A stretch of 64,000 nt of DNA from Trichostrongylus colubriformis (GCA_963978905.1 OZ022257.1:33803685-33867684); one strand, 5' to 3'. Positions 22,603 through 37,600 are shown, counted from the stretch's first letter. Notes: generated by a model not told the origin, from the sequence alone. Translations and numbers: made by a program.

Positions 22603-25600
22603 GTATGGAGTAGTAATTCATCTTACTTGGAAATTTGAAAATGAATAGTAGGCCCCAATGAAGACAAAAAAATTTAAACTAGACACGAAAGTTCTGCAAT
22701 CAAAATTTTGCAAAGCTCGGACCGCAAACCCATATGTAAGCTTCGTAAGCGCATGTAATTGCTTCTACAGTAGCCTCATCCTCAAACACTCAACTGCTCC
22801 GGCAGCTTGAAAGCCAGTGTCTCCCAGTCGCTCACGATCCACTGGCTCTGCATTTACAGAACAGTTTTGGTTGATAAAGATAATACAGCCGTCAAGATTA
22901 GTCAATGCCGTTTGTTATCATACCTAGCCGTAAACACGAATTCCGCTAACCTCCTTGGGAAATGTGTCCTCGGGTTACTATCCGACTTTAATCTTTTTTG
23001 CTGCTAGCGAACAAGTATAGTGATAGATGGGATGTGCCTGAACAGAAATCCACCGACCCCTGAGCTTGATCGGCCACCTTGGATTTTGATCTTGAATTCT
23101 TCGTAGACCGTGCGAGAGGTACAACACCGCTACTAATTCATGACCAGTCGACACCAAAAACAGAAACCCCATGATTTCTTTTTGCTTTAACTTTCTTCAA
23201 AATCTTAGAAATAATTTGAAAAGATGCCAGTAGAAAGCCCTGCTCTAGGAGAATGTAAAAGTCTGCGGAAGTTTTCCATTTCTCCTCTCCCCCGGCATAA
23301 TTTTTAAGATTCCATCAAATTTTTCCTCAAAGTACTATGAGCGGTTCTCGTCGACACTGCGGAGTCGTACTGTCCACTTCGAACGTGTCTTTCAAAACAA
23401 CAGCTCCATAGGCATAAATATCCTTGTATTCGAGAAGAACATGAATCGATAATCGTTTTGGTATCTCAAGTGTTAGGATTCAGGGGCAGTGAATTAATTT
23501 TATTGAGAATTTTTTAACATAATTTTCAGTTTGATGCTGCTGAATATCAACATGAGAGATACCGAAATGAACATGGGTTCATATTCTCGAATACAAGGGT
23601 ATTTGTGGCTATGAAGCTTTTGTTTTGAAAGCCACAGTTGAAGTGGACGGTTTACGACTCCGCAGTGTCGACGAGAACCGCTCATAGTACTTTGAGGAAA
23701 AATTTGATGAAATCTTAAAAATTATGCCGGGGAAGAGGAGAAATGGAAAACTTCCGCAAACTTTTACATTCTCCTAGAGCAGGGCTTTCTACTGGCATCT
23801 TTTTCAAATTATTTCTAAGATTTTGAAGAAAGTTATAGCAAAAAGACGGAGAAATCATGGGGTATCCGTTTTGGTATCGATTGACTATGATTAGTAGCGG
23901 TATTGTACTCTCGCTACCTGCCTCTAGGCCAGTTTGTCGAATTCAACGATTGGAACAACGGGGGCGACACATGGGAACGTGAACGTCTTCGGTGAGATAG
24001 GGCGTTCGACTGGTTTCAAAGAAGACCACGCGGTTCCTGCAATGTACACACCAGAAACGCATGAGGTGCATACCATCATCTGGAAACACCCTGCTCTGCC
24101 CTTCCTCCCCTCGCGGTGCCTTCAGTATTTCAAGTGTATGCAGCGCTCGCAAGAACTATGATTGACTACAGTTACTACCGTACAATTACACACTGTAGCT
24201 ACTCGCAGTGAGGCACTCCGCTGCGATTCTTCAGCAATGGTGAAAAGGGTCTTAGCCTGTGGGGTGATTCCAGTTATTCCAGCACGCTTTACTTCTATGA
24301 CCAGGTTAGGAATGCAATGAATTCATTGCCATGTTGTCACCGCTGACTTCATTTTGGCTTTACCTAAGTTTCATTCTCTTTATTGCAATAGCCACTTTGG
24401 AAAAAAAACCTCTGATTTGGTATTAGGTGTATGCAGAATAAATGGCCAAAACAAGCCACTTTCTCAAAAGCCATAACTTCGCTCAGACACAACTTTATTT
24501 GTCGAAATAAAAACGATTCGAATCTACACAACATTGCCAACGTTCTGGTAAGGAAAATATGCCATCATGATCATATTCTGGATCGCGAAAATTGATAAAG
24601 TCAACGATGGCATTTTAAACCTGCATCGTATCGGCGAACTCCTTCTGACGCAGGTTTGCATCGAAAACCTGGAAAAAGGCCCGTCAGGGATAGGTCAAGG
24701 GAATAAGGGGGGTGAGGGAGAGACTCGATGCCTAAGTGCGTCTTCTGCCGGGTGACTTGCGAAGTGTGGGGTTTTGCGTTGTTTTGCGCACCTGGCACAA
24801 ACTGATGCAGTTAGGCATCGAGACTCTCCCTCATTCCCTTATTCCCCAGATCTATCCCTGACGGATTACCACTTTTTCCGGGTTCTCGATGCAAACTTGC
24901 GTCAGAAGAAATTCGCCCATACTGGCACGGTAAAAAATGCCATTCTTGACTTTATGAACTCTCGCAATCAAGAATTTGATTGTGATGGCATATTTTCTTC
25001 ACCAGATCGTTGGCGAAATTCTGTAAATTCAATGGTTTTTATATCGACAAATAAGGTTGTGTCTGAGCGAAGTTATGACCAGTTATGTTTTGGCCATTTA
25101 TTCTGCATAAACCTAATATGTAGAATAGAGAGCAGCTTGATGTATTGTAGAAGTAAGAGAAAGTGTCATCAAATGTCAGGTGTTTTTGTTCAGGTGAACT
25201 ACCACCTCACATATTTGCCATCGCCGACAATGTCTACACGAATATGCGGAAACATGGCAAGAACCAAAGTGTCATTATCAGGTAACCGCTCAGACTCCTT
25301 CCTGGTAACTTCCACCATTCCTTGGGGCAAGAGTTCTCACCCGAAGTGGATTTGGTAAGAATACTCTAGGTTAGCTTTCAGTGGTGAATCTGGAGCGGGA
25401 AAAACTGAATCGACGAAACTTGTGCTACAATTTTTGGCCACCATCAGCGGTCAACACAGCTGGATAGAGCAACAAGTTTTGGAAGCCAATCCTATCTTGG
25501 AAGGTTTGTCGAATTTCTCCAGAAGCAGTATGGGAGAACCTCCCAGCAAAGACCCCTTGAACAACTATGCAGGGTCCTACACCGCGAAAGGCGGCTTTGG

Positions 25601-28600
25601 CCGTCTTCTTGTGTAAAGTTGGAGCAGGCATACAGGGGGTGAAAAAAAAGAAGTAATTTTGTCTCCTCCTTTTTCACACCACTTTACTCTAACTACAGCA
25701 AATTCTGTTAAGGTATTTCATCCCCAGGTTCGAGAGCAGACCTCACTTTATTACTATACTCCCTGGCAGCCTTCTGCACGAGCAGGAACGGGAGCGAGGA
25801 AAGAGAGAATAAAATGTGTCACCTCAACTGGGCAAAATTCGAAATTTCGTTGCCCTCGTTCACAACCTTGCTAAGGTCCGTTCACTCTGGGTACTTGAGG
25901 GGATTCATACAGGGTGGTGTTCTTACATATTCCGTTTTTTACGGGTTCCCAACGTCCTTCGTTTCCAAGAGCCAAAACGTGCCATTACCACTGAAACCTC
26001 TGCGGGGCAGGCTTGAGGCACGAAAAATGATACTTCGGATCATAGCAGCCTTGTCCAAGCAGCAGGGGCTCTGTGACTTCCATGAACCGAAGGGCCAATC
26101 CTCAAGAAGCTTCCCACAAAAGACCTACCTTGGAGCCTGGCTTCACTGTTCTAAGCGGACCTTGATACTATAGGTACTCCGAAGCCCGACTACGTCGAAT
26201 GCAAGCTCCATATTTTTATGAAAGTGAAAGTAGTGAGTCTCAGCTTCTTCCTGCTCTTAGAGGAACATTTCGGGAATATTTTGCCCCAATACTTTTATCT
26301 TTTTCGTTTTCCTATGTTTTGTATAATTGGCAGATGTGAGCCGTGGGCAAAATTACTTTTTTTTGGCACCCCCTGTATATCTAACAAGGGAAGGACCCCA
26401 GGTCAAAGTGGCCATTCGGAATGGGATACATATGGTCCGACGTATCTTCGGACGCTGACTTCGAATCTGTATTCGAAATTTGCAGAACGGTTTTCTAAGC
26501 GGAGTACTGGAGGTTTTTTTTTGAATGATCGGCTACACGTTGGATCTCATTGGAGGGGCACTATGCCATCATCACGGATGTTAGTGACCGAGCAACGGCC
26601 TCAGTGGCGTAGTGGTAGTATATGGATCTGTAGGAGAGGGGTCATCGGTTTGCTCCCCGCCGGGGCGAGTTTTTTTGCATTTTGTGTTTCATTGTCAGCA
26701 AGTGCTTTTCTTTCACTTCTGGACGTTTCCTTGTACTGGAACCTACCGCATCCATCACTCTGCCACTTTATTTACAACTACTAACATTACTCACAAGGGG
26801 AGGATACCAAGTCGAAGAGAATCCCGTACCACATGAATTAGGCGTTTTTGCGTGAAAAGATTATGATATTCGGGCACAGGGGGTCGAATTACCCCTCTGT
26901 GCAAATTTTCAGCCAAATCCAGTTTTTGGTCCAACTTCGGAAAACTGGGGGTGGCCAGGTTATAAAGTGGTAGATTTTGAATTTTCTTCTACAGAAAACC
27001 CTGCAACCTGAACAAGATAGCCCACACATCTTTTACACTTGCCCATCGCACTAAATGTACGAAACAAGCGTCAATTAGGAGCATTTCCTAGGCAAGGGTC
27101 AACGACTTCTCCTTTGTTCAATGGGCCTACCCTACAGTCCGTGAATTTTTCCGAAATTTGGTCAAACTCTCGAATTGGCTAAAAACTTGTCCCTCGGGGT
27201 TATCTGACTCCCTGAATACGAAAAAATATCGTCCTGGTTTTAAATAAATATCGTCCTGGTTTTGCGCAAGAACGTCTGGCTCGCGTGCTATGGGCTTCCA
27301 AACCTACCACATAATAGTACTGTTTTTTCAAAAAACCTCCATAACTCCGCTCAGAGAGTCGTTCTGCAAATTTCGAAAAAAGATTGATCAGTCCGGAAAT
27401 ACATCGGACCATATGTATCCCATTCCGGATGGCCACTTCGACCTGGGGTCCTTCCCTTGTAAGGCACTAGAACGGTCCTCCCTCTGAGGGCACATTCCGC
27501 GACCGGCATGAGTCAAGCTGTTATTATTGCTGAGAGAGCGTAAGGGGGAGGGGGGACATCACTGATTACTCCCTCTTCGATCATTTGCAAAGGGGCTTAA
27601 AGGCAACCTGCGGAAGATTGCACCGTTAAAAAACATAGAGCACAAGAGTATACAGTTTTCCTACACCGAGCGATACTCAACATCGAGTTCATTCAGCGTT
27701 CGGTAATGCAAAAACCATTCGAAACGACAACTCGTCCCGTTTTGGAAAATACATCGACGTGCATTTTAATGCTGCCGGTTCGATAGAAGGTATTTTCGGC
27801 TTTTTTTGAACCATTGATCCAATGAACTTCCCTCTCAAAAACTTTTACTATTCAGGAGCTCGAATCGAAAAGTATCTTTTGGAAAAATCACGAATCGTCG
27901 CACAGTCCGTAGGCGAGCGAAACTATCACATCTTCTATTGCCTTCTAGCTGGGTTATCAGCCGAAGACAAGAAGCACCTCGAGCTGACTCAACCGTCTGA
28001 TTACTTCTACTTGACACAGGTAACAAAATGGAACTCAGTAGAGTTATTTTATTGCTATTTTTATTGCTGCTTGATTGAATAGTTTTATTGCTTAAATATC
28101 GAAACATAATTCGCACAGAGTTTTGCATTTTTTAATGATTTTGCCATTACAATTTTCTTAAATGTACACTTTTAAACTATCAGTGGTGAGTATTCCAAGA
28201 ATTTTGTAATATGTATGCCTAAGACGGAAAAGAACGAAAGTTGTGCATCGTAAACAGCTGAAAAGAGTCACTGCGGTTTTTGGATACTTCACTTTTTTCG
28301 ATACGATACGATATTTTCACTTTTTTAAGGGAAAGACTCTGGAAGCCGACGGTCGCGATGATGCCGCTGACCTTGCTGAGATTCGCTCAGCTATGAAAGT
28401 TCTGCTCTTCAAAGAGGCGGAAATCAGTTCAATCTTTCAACTTCTTGCCGCTCTTCTTCATATAGGAAATGTCAAGTATCGAGGTCTGCCCGAAATATTT
28501 CTTAGCAAAATCCATTTGACACAAAATGAAGAATTTCAGGAATCGTTGTCGATACCATTGATGGAGTTGAGATCAGCGATGCAGCGAACATTGCTCGGAT

Positions 28601-31600
28601 AGCGAAATTGCTCCAGGTGTCAAATTAAAAGCAGTTATTAGAACGTCCGCGAAGTTCTTGCGGTTCCGGGTGTTCCACTTTCCCTATACCATATTGAACC
28701 CGAATTCTCGCCCAATAAAAACAGGGTAGATTTATGCGCTCAAAAGAATTTGGGTCATTGTATAGTCTCTAAAACAGAATGGACAAACGGCAGCTCCGCA
28801 CCATGTCTCGGATATCCTCCTTCTCCGGCACACAAACGAATCATTTCCGAATTGCATCGTGGCCTGTCATGAGAACCGGATTCTGAAGGGCAATCGACGA
28901 CGATCTGCATGGTGGTTAGACAAAGGTTAAAGGCACAGCTCACGATGATTTTCACGCCTCGTCGCGCTCCATGAAGACTCTGGGAGTGCTAAAGAACACA
29001 ATTGTGAAGAAAAAACGGGGAAACTTTTCGAAAACCTTGAAAATGAAGTGTTTCTGACCTTTGGATTCGACGAGTTGGCAGCTTAAAAGATAATATCTGA
29101 TAAGGTTGTTTTTACAATGGGAGTATTCCTATCATTACTTATCGCAGTCGATGTCATGCCTCTCATACACGTAAAAGCCACCGCTTACCAGCTGGTTGAA
29201 TCGAAGATGGGTGTGGGCCATCTTGAGGCGGTGGCCGTCATCTTATTTGCATGTTCCTTACGCGTTAAGCACTCACCATTGCGCCGCGATGATGGCACAC
29301 CCTTTGCCTTTGTGGAAGGGGCTATCTACTCGCTGATGGAACCAAGGTACTCATATTATCGTGAACTGTGCCTTCAAGCTCGTAGCGTTCAGCCTTGTCA
29401 GCATGGCGACGGTATGGTAGTCTGCAGCTGCTCCTGTCACCACAGCTTCATGGGTTCACGGTAAAGCTATTACAGTTGAAAAGTGCTGTGGGGAGCTCGT
29501 GAGATGCGTCGCATACTGTAGACACCTTACTGGCTAATCGGAAGGTACCTATCCTTTACCGTTAATGCATGGCCCCTTGACGCACAAACAACCTTGATGA
29601 AGTTGGATCAGCTGGGCAATGTAACTTTGTCGCATCCACCATATTCATTTCTCTAGCACCCACAATCATCATTTCTTCGAGCATCTAGACATCTCTCTAC
29701 GGGAGAAACGCTTTGAGACCGAACACGACGCTTAGGCCAACGAATTCATCGCCTCTGATTTGCAGAGTTCTGGGCAACGAGTAAACAAACTCGTATCTTG
29801 TTAGCAAAAATGTGCTAATCTTATGGTTCTTATCCCGATTGATGAAGCTTTGTACATTTCAAGAATGCGCATTTGGGGTCAGAGGTCAAACAGCAAGATT
29901 TAGACGAATACCAGCGAATTGGAGCTCGGCATGAAAGGCGCTCCGCGCGTTCGTCGAAAGGAGGTAGAGTAAAAAGAAATTAGTAGAAGGGTGTAGGGGA
30001 AAGAAAGTGCTGGTAACGATGGGGCCTGGCCTACAAAGTTAGACGATCACACTCTTCAAACGCTCGCCTGGCAGTCGATTCGATTTGAACGCTCATTCCG
30101 CCAGGTACGGGATCAGCTTTTCAAAGTGTATAGTTGAGCGTCGTTAAAACAGGTCTCATATGGAGCGAATTCGAGAGCTGTAGTTCTTATAATTTCAGGT
30201 GAAAGAACAGAATCTTCTGAGCACACTAACAACAAGAACGATTGTGACGAAGGAGGAGCGAGTAGTAGTGAGGTTGTCGTCCCGAGGCGCCGTTGATGCG
30301 CGCGATGCGTTGGCCAAAGGCATCTACGGTCGACTATTTACCTATATAGTCACGCGAATCAATGACGCCATCTACAAGTAAGGGCAGCCTTGCAGAAAGA
30401 TAAACCTTTACAAAGTAGTGTTCAGAACGGACAAATAACGTGTCTATCTTTTTTCAAAGGGCTTATGAAATTCACTAGCAACATTTTTATTAACCGAGGT
30501 TACGATACTAGCTTAATGAGCAGTTTCAGACCACGAAACGACTCCTCGGATCGTCACTCCATTGGAGTTCTAGACATTTTCGGTTTTGAAAACTTCGAGA
30601 CAAACAGCTTCGAGCAGTTATGCATAAACTACGCTAATGAGAGCCTGCAACAGTTCTTCGTACAGCGGATCTTCAAGATAGAGCAGGCAGAATATGATCT
30701 TGTAAGTTTATCCTAGACAACCTTTAGTAGAACGTACGTTGACGATAATGTACTTGGGCTACCGCTTACAAGAAGGACCACGAGAGTGCTGAAGAACACA
30801 TACAGTCCATTTCGCAGCGCTTGATAGGGCGTGGCCTGTGGACTTGGGTGAGAGCGTATCAAACTCTCTCACCCCGCCACATACTCTCACTCTCGCCACA
30901 CATACTCACTCCCGCCACTCTGGCCACGCCCTTCCTAGCGCTGTAGAATGGGCTGTAAATTAAAAAATATCACGGCAAGTCCCCAAAAACCAACCCTACA
31001 GTCGAAAGGCTCTCTGTATCTTTGGCTTCGCGGCTTACAACTCAGAGTGCGCGTTTCTAAGTGGTATAATTGTTTTTGCGCGATGTTATCACCCAACAAT
31101 GGCTGCTATTACTATCGAAATTCAATCTATCCAGCCCTATTGCTGTCGATAACAACCCTTTTTCGCCACGTAGTTATCACCGCTGCCTCGTCTGGCTAAA
31201 TCTAAGATGTGTAGAGACCAACTTTTGAAGAGGCGGGATCTAATTTTTGGGTTCAAGGCGCTTTTTATCACCCATTACCGCATCCCACTAATGGTACATC
31301 TGCATCTGCGGATGGGATAGGCTATCTGCACACAGCTCGAAGCTAAATACTGACGTTATCGCGAACTGTGCCTTTAAGTCATTGATCTCGGACATCGAAA
31401 ACCACTTGAATAAGTTCCTTCTCCCCGTAAGAGGCGCATAATTTCAGGAACAAATCAACTGGCGTCAAATCAAATTCATTGACAACCAAGACACGTTAGA
31501 GATGATCGGTGTGAGACCTATGAATGTGTTCTCTTTGATTGATGAGGAGAGCATCTTCCCAAAGGTGAGATTCTCCAAAAACACTGTGACTTTTTTCAAG

Positions 31601-34600
31601 CATCTCTCTTCAAATAATGATTCATCACAGGGTACGGATCAGACCATGTTATGTAAGTTGCACTCCACCCATTCTAACAAGTCGTTCTACATGCGTCCAA
31701 AAGCCGATTTGGAGCGATCTTTTGGAGTGAAGCACTTCGCTGGACCAGTTTTCTACCACGTCCGAGGTATATTCTGCACAGAAGAGTGTGCTCTACCCTG
31801 TTAACGGTCTGCTGCCGTTTCAGGGTTCCTCGAGAAAAATCGCGACTCCTTTTCGGCCGATTTGCACTCGCTTGTTCAAACGTCCAAAATGCATCTGCTC
31901 CTGAGAATTTTTGATGAATCGGATCACGTCGAAGGCACCGGCAGGTGAGTAAGTACGGTCACTTATTGAAAGCACTTCAAGAGTAATTTAAGAAACAAGA
32001 GCACCACCGTGAGCAGCCAATTCCGGAAGTCACTCGACCAGCTGATGCAACAGCTGAATCAAACGGAGCCCTTTTTCATCCGATGCATCAAACCGAACGA
32101 ATTCAAAAGGGCTCTGGTGAGTTAATTTCTACTTTCCGGAGGCAGTGGGTGCAGTGATCCTGTTGGCCGTTGAAAAAGAAATTGGATATGCTACGTAATG
32201 GGCAGAGCAAAAAGTAAATGAAATTGTGAAAGAATGAAGACCCGAGAAATAAGGAAGAATTCTCTATTCCTACCTTCAATTCCGTAGGTAGACGCGGTAC
32301 CTGATGCATTCTGCTAGTAGAATTATCTCGACCATGCCTTCGCTTCTTCATTCGCATCCAGCTAATCATAATTCACTTGCCGTCTCAAATTTTCAACGTG
32401 TGGTGTCGAGATTGTCGTCCATTCTATACAAACGAATTTGCATATTTGGCGTTCGGAGTAGGGAAGTCGAGCAGTCGAAACTTTGTGATGCAGAATCGCG
32501 GAGATTAAATTTAAAAGACGCTGCAATGAAGGCGACACTGACCTAAGACTTGTAATTGACAGGGAAAGGAGAATGATAGAGCAGTTCCTTTAGACAGTGT
32601 CAAACGGACAAACCCTCAATCGGCAATCGGAAGCTATTTGCTATAACTAGTTGGCGCCAGTTCGGAAAGCCTAGGACTCCGGTAGCAATGGTCTCTGAGG
32701 CCATGCTGTACCTAATACAAATATGTGAATGGGGAAGGTTTTCATTTGTTTCTCCCAGGAAGATTCAGTTCGAGGCTATAGATCTCGTTCGCTCCACCTT
32801 ATTATGATGACAACCGTAAAGTTGTTTGGATGATGGATCGTGGTTGAGTACTATCTTAAATTGTAAAAAATAATGTAGAAAATAAATTAGTCTCTACATT
32901 TTCTGAGTAATCCGACCTGTTAATAAGAGTGAAGACCGTGATCGATTGCAGTTTTGAAATCATTTTTCGGATCTTCTAATTTTGTTTAGATGATGGATCG
33001 TGGTCTGGTGCTACGCCAGCTGCAGTACTCTGGGATGCTAGAAACCATCAAAATTCGAAGAAACGGCTATCCCATACGTCATGATTTCGAGCCTTTCGTT
33101 CAACGTTATCGAGTGTTGGTCAATGGACTTAGTATGTCTTACGCTGCACTTGATTCCCTTAGCCAGTAAAGCATTTATTGCTGGTTAATGTCCTTCTTTG
33201 ACTGTGAACTCATCCTCCTCCTCTTCTTTTTATACATATTGGAGGAGCTTTGAGTGCGACTTGAGTGCCCACGACTTGATTTGCGGCTGGCCTGTTGTTC
33301 AGTATTTATGCTCCCGGACAATCAGGTGTCCATTAACTAACTAATATGGATGGACAGGAAGTTTCAGATATCCTGATTCGGTCCGTGAGTCTATTATCAT
33401 CACGTCATGCCTTTCGAAGCAGGGATATTTGTCACAATCGCACATGCACGTTTCTGAAATTGTCAGTAATATCACTTTGCCTCTTCAATTATGGGTAGCT
33501 CAAATGCATGGGGTATGGCAAAAAAGGGAACTGTGTTCAGTAGAATTGCAGAAGCTAATTGTAAGGAGACAATTTTTCGGTGAATCCAGCAACTCGAAGC
33601 GATTTAAAGGCAGCGATATTAGACTGGTAGATTCTTGGAGCAGTAGATCCTCGGATAACTAGTCAGGCTGCACCCCGCCACGGTGTGCTATCACGGCGCT
33701 ACACCTGTTCGAACCCACTCGGACGCCACCCATTTTGCTCACTTGTCTAATAACGGAGCTCAAGAGGGTGGCGCCAGAGTGGATTCGAGCAGGTGTAGAG
33801 TGGCGTGCCGGCGCGAGAAGGTGTAGCCTGACTAGTAGTTGTACAAGGATCTACTGTGCCAAGAAGGTAAGTACCCAACTGATTATAGCGAAATGTGCCT
33901 TCGATAAAGCCCCGTGGAGCTAAGAGGTCGTACAAATAATCGCGCGTGTTGCGTGCGTATGACCGGCACACCCAGCAGGTCAGCGACTAACACATCTGCG
34001 ATGCGGCGCACGCGATAAGTCGTCCACGGCTAACATTGAGGTGTAAAATGGAGGCTCTCTTCGTAAAATTCTCAGCCATTACATTTTGTTTTTCTTCACT
34101 ACCTCATCACTTACTGTTGACCAACTCTCCAAGAAAACAACTTACCCGAGAACATAAATGCAACTTGTCTTCTAGTGTGATCTAACACACTGACTGAAGA
34201 GCTGATTGAAATCTCTAACAAATGTGGTCCAGATATGCCTTCAGACCCCCTTCTCTCGTTGATCCTCAACGCGGACGACCTTTTCGTCAAGAGGCGGATA
34301 CTTTGCACGAAATTTCTATTGGCATGCTACCAAGTAAGCACAATGGAATGCTTGGAAATACGACAGCATCTTTTTCCTGGAGTGAGCTTCAGGCTAAAAC
34401 TGTGAAGCGCGCTGAAATACCTTCGATCTCACCGCACATCCTCGGCCGCTCTCATCGCAGCCAACCACGAATCACGTCGCCTGGAGGCGGGGTAGATCAT
34501 CCAAAGGCGTCAGCTCTCATCCGTTGCGCCGCCACTACAACTCGGGGGGGGGGGGCGCTTTTTCACCGGCATTCCACCTTAAATAAGCTTCTTGGGCCCG

Positions 34601-37600
34601 TAGTTTCATGTGAAAGACTTCATTCAAGAATTTTTCATAACCACGTTATCTCTAATGCTGTCTTTAAAAAAACCGAATTGGTGCAACTCTGTTGAGAACA
34701 GCCCCGGGCAATTAGCTCCAAATTCAAGTATTTCGAATGCTTTCTTGCAGGTTCCTCTAGTCATAAGGACAGCAGAGCAGCAGCTGAGCTGATCTGCAAA
34801 CGAGTACTTGGACAAGGTTCTGAATTCCAGCTGGGCAAGACGAAAGTATTCCTGAAGGAGAAACATGATCTGTTCCTGGAGCAGGTAATACCTATGGAAT
34901 CTCTGGCGTGTGAAACTTTTTGTCACTGACATTTCCTAGGAATACCACCGAATGTTGTCTTTCCGTGCCACAGTAATTCAAAAACACGTGAAAGGATGGT
35001 TGGTCAAGAGATCGTTCGAGAAGAAGAAAGAGGCGGCGACAGTGATTCAGAAACACTGGAGACGTTACATTCAGCAAAAGCGATACACTCAGGTAGGAGG
35101 GACATCTCTTGTTATGTACGTGGTCTGCAACACCCTTACCTTCAGATCATAGCCGGGTTCTGCCGCTTGCAAGCTGTTCTGCGGTCTCGCCAACTCGTTC
35201 TACACTACCAAAGTCTGCGAAGAAATATCATACAGTTCCAGGTGCATTCAAGAACCTTGGCGCTGGAAAATCTGATGTTTTCAGTTATAATGAATAGAAG
35301 ATTTTCAGGCGGAATGTCGTAGAGCACTCGTTCGTGCAAAAGTGAATGAACTGAAAAGGAACGGAGAGCGACACATGAAGCTCCAAGAAGAGTCGCGAGA
35401 GGATGTCAGGGAAGAACTCAAAGAGGAGGAGCTGGTGAGTATATGGCGAGAAGACGTGAAGGGAACATGGATGCGAAAAAAGTAAATCTAAGGATTATCT
35501 CGTATTTGAACACCAAGGCAAGCAGAAAATTATCGATGGGATTTAATGTACTTCATAAAGGTAAGCATAACATCGGCGCCTGACAATGACAGCCATGGCG
35601 AGGGAAATGCAGGCTTCAAAGCACAGTACACGGGACAATAAATGAAACCAGAAGTGGGAACATGTTCTGTGTAAATGAAAAGGCCAGCCATGAGGAAATG
35701 AGCTGCTGCAAAAGTTGCGTTAAAAGCACGCCTGCATCTTCACGGCGATCTCATTGCGCATCACTTGGAGCTGCAGCGTTTCCCTAACCGAGGCGGCTAG
35801 CTGGTATAGCCCATGCCGTGTGTATTTACTCTTAATCGGATAGTGATGTAGAAGGGAGGGGGAGGAGAGGGGGAGAGTGATGTAGAAATGGAAAAAGTGA
35901 GAGAAGGGGGCCTATTTCTAGACTTTTCACCGTTTTATTCTTTACTTTCTGAGCTGTTACACTACTTAGCACCTAGACCTTCCTATTCCACAATCGGCTC
36001 TTGAAGCAAGAGTGGCCAAGATGAAGGCGAAGATCTCCTTGGGGTAATCGACGACGTCGTCCTTACTTTTGACACCTGACCGGTGGTCGTCGCGTTCCGT
36101 ATAGGGATACATTGTACCGTAGACGAAGACGACTTCAGCTAACAGAAGCTTTTCCATACTGCATCTTTTTCAAGCCGTAGTCATAACAAAAGGATCTACT
36201 AAGTCTGATTCCATTATTCAAAACAATTTTCCTCTACGTTTCAGGTTATTCTCCATGATGAGAGACATTTGGAGGTATAGAAAAGAGATTGCCGTGCTGC
36301 TTGCATTTTCTCTTTCGCTATCCGGGCGTGAAGCATCTTCCATTACTATTCTATAATACATTCTTGCCTTCTACAATTAGTCTTTTTTGAGGAATTCTCC
36401 ATTTCCAAGAGTACAACACGCCAATTTCTTCTGAAATTAGTGGATAGCAGACTCTCCTCTGCTTCCATACTTTTTGTGTTGCTCTTTTAACCAGAACTTA
36501 CGCTCAGGTCGGACAACTTTTCGATTTTCTCCCACCCGATTCTCGTCTGGACACAGCCGCGGACAACGTTTCAGAAAACAGCGATAGCTTCCAGTCTGAG
36601 CCTCCTCAGGTTGTTTCGCGTTCCACTATGGAAAGATCTCGGTGATAGGTTCATGTTTTGCAGGCTACACTAGCTGCAAAGCCTGTTCAAGAGGCGGAGG
36701 ACCTGGGAAAGTACCAATTCGGCAAGTTTGCAGCCACCTATTTCCAGTCTCAGATCACCTCGACGCATTCGAAGAAACCCCTGAAGTCACCGCTGCTGAC
36801 TCACGAAGACTCGGCAACGCAACTGGTGAGCTAAGGTTGTACAAGTGAGGATTATTCACTGACAATACATTATTCTAGGCAGCAATGGCTGTTTGGATAA
36901 CGATTCTTCGCTTCATGGGGGATTTGCCGGACATCAAACAGATTCCAAACAATGGAGAAGTGCCGGTAAGATGCTTATGTAGTTCATCCCATGGGACTTT
37001 GCTCCAAAAACTGCACACCGTCACCAATAATGACTTCGGGTGCGCATTAAAGGCACATTTCGCGATAACCAGACTTGCAACTCACCTTCCTAGTGCAGAT
37101 AGATCCCCGAGAAACTGTCTAAGCTGCACACTTCTTGGGGCGTTGCGGGGCGCCTTCACGGCACTAACCCCGCTTGAACCCCCTCCGATCCCGCCCACCC
37201 ACTCCGACCACACCAGGCATTGGACGAAGCTTTTTCCAACGTGGCGTTTACGTGGGCCTGTGAGCGATAAGATAATAAAGAAGAAACTTCAGTAGTTGAG
37301 GAAACGTTCACATGGGGAAACTGATGATATCTCAGGGTTACTCATGATACCATTCAACGAGAACTGTTTCCAAGGCTCGTTTTCACGCGGTAATCTCATA
37401 CATGGCCAGATGTCAGGAGGCCTCATTTTTGCCATCTGTCGGAGGTTTCTTTCGGATTTTTCTTCCTCGGCGTATTCTTTAGCATCTCTAATTTCATAAT
37501 TCAGCTCTTTGACCTATTCGAGGTAATCGCGGAAAGTGCCTTTAACTTGAAATGTTGCGGTCACTGCGCTCATGCTGATATGCCACACGCCAAACCTTTC

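Noticed and set aside
24774..25358. 194-residue plus-strand open frame
   Set aside because: It runs through the right arm of a foldback mariner and then out of frame across the myosin exon at 25194-25281; a fusion by chance, not a gene.
29117..29464. 115-residue plus-strand open frame in myosin intron 9
   Set aside because: It lies between two in-phase myosin exons, matches nothing recognisable and has no splice sites of its own.
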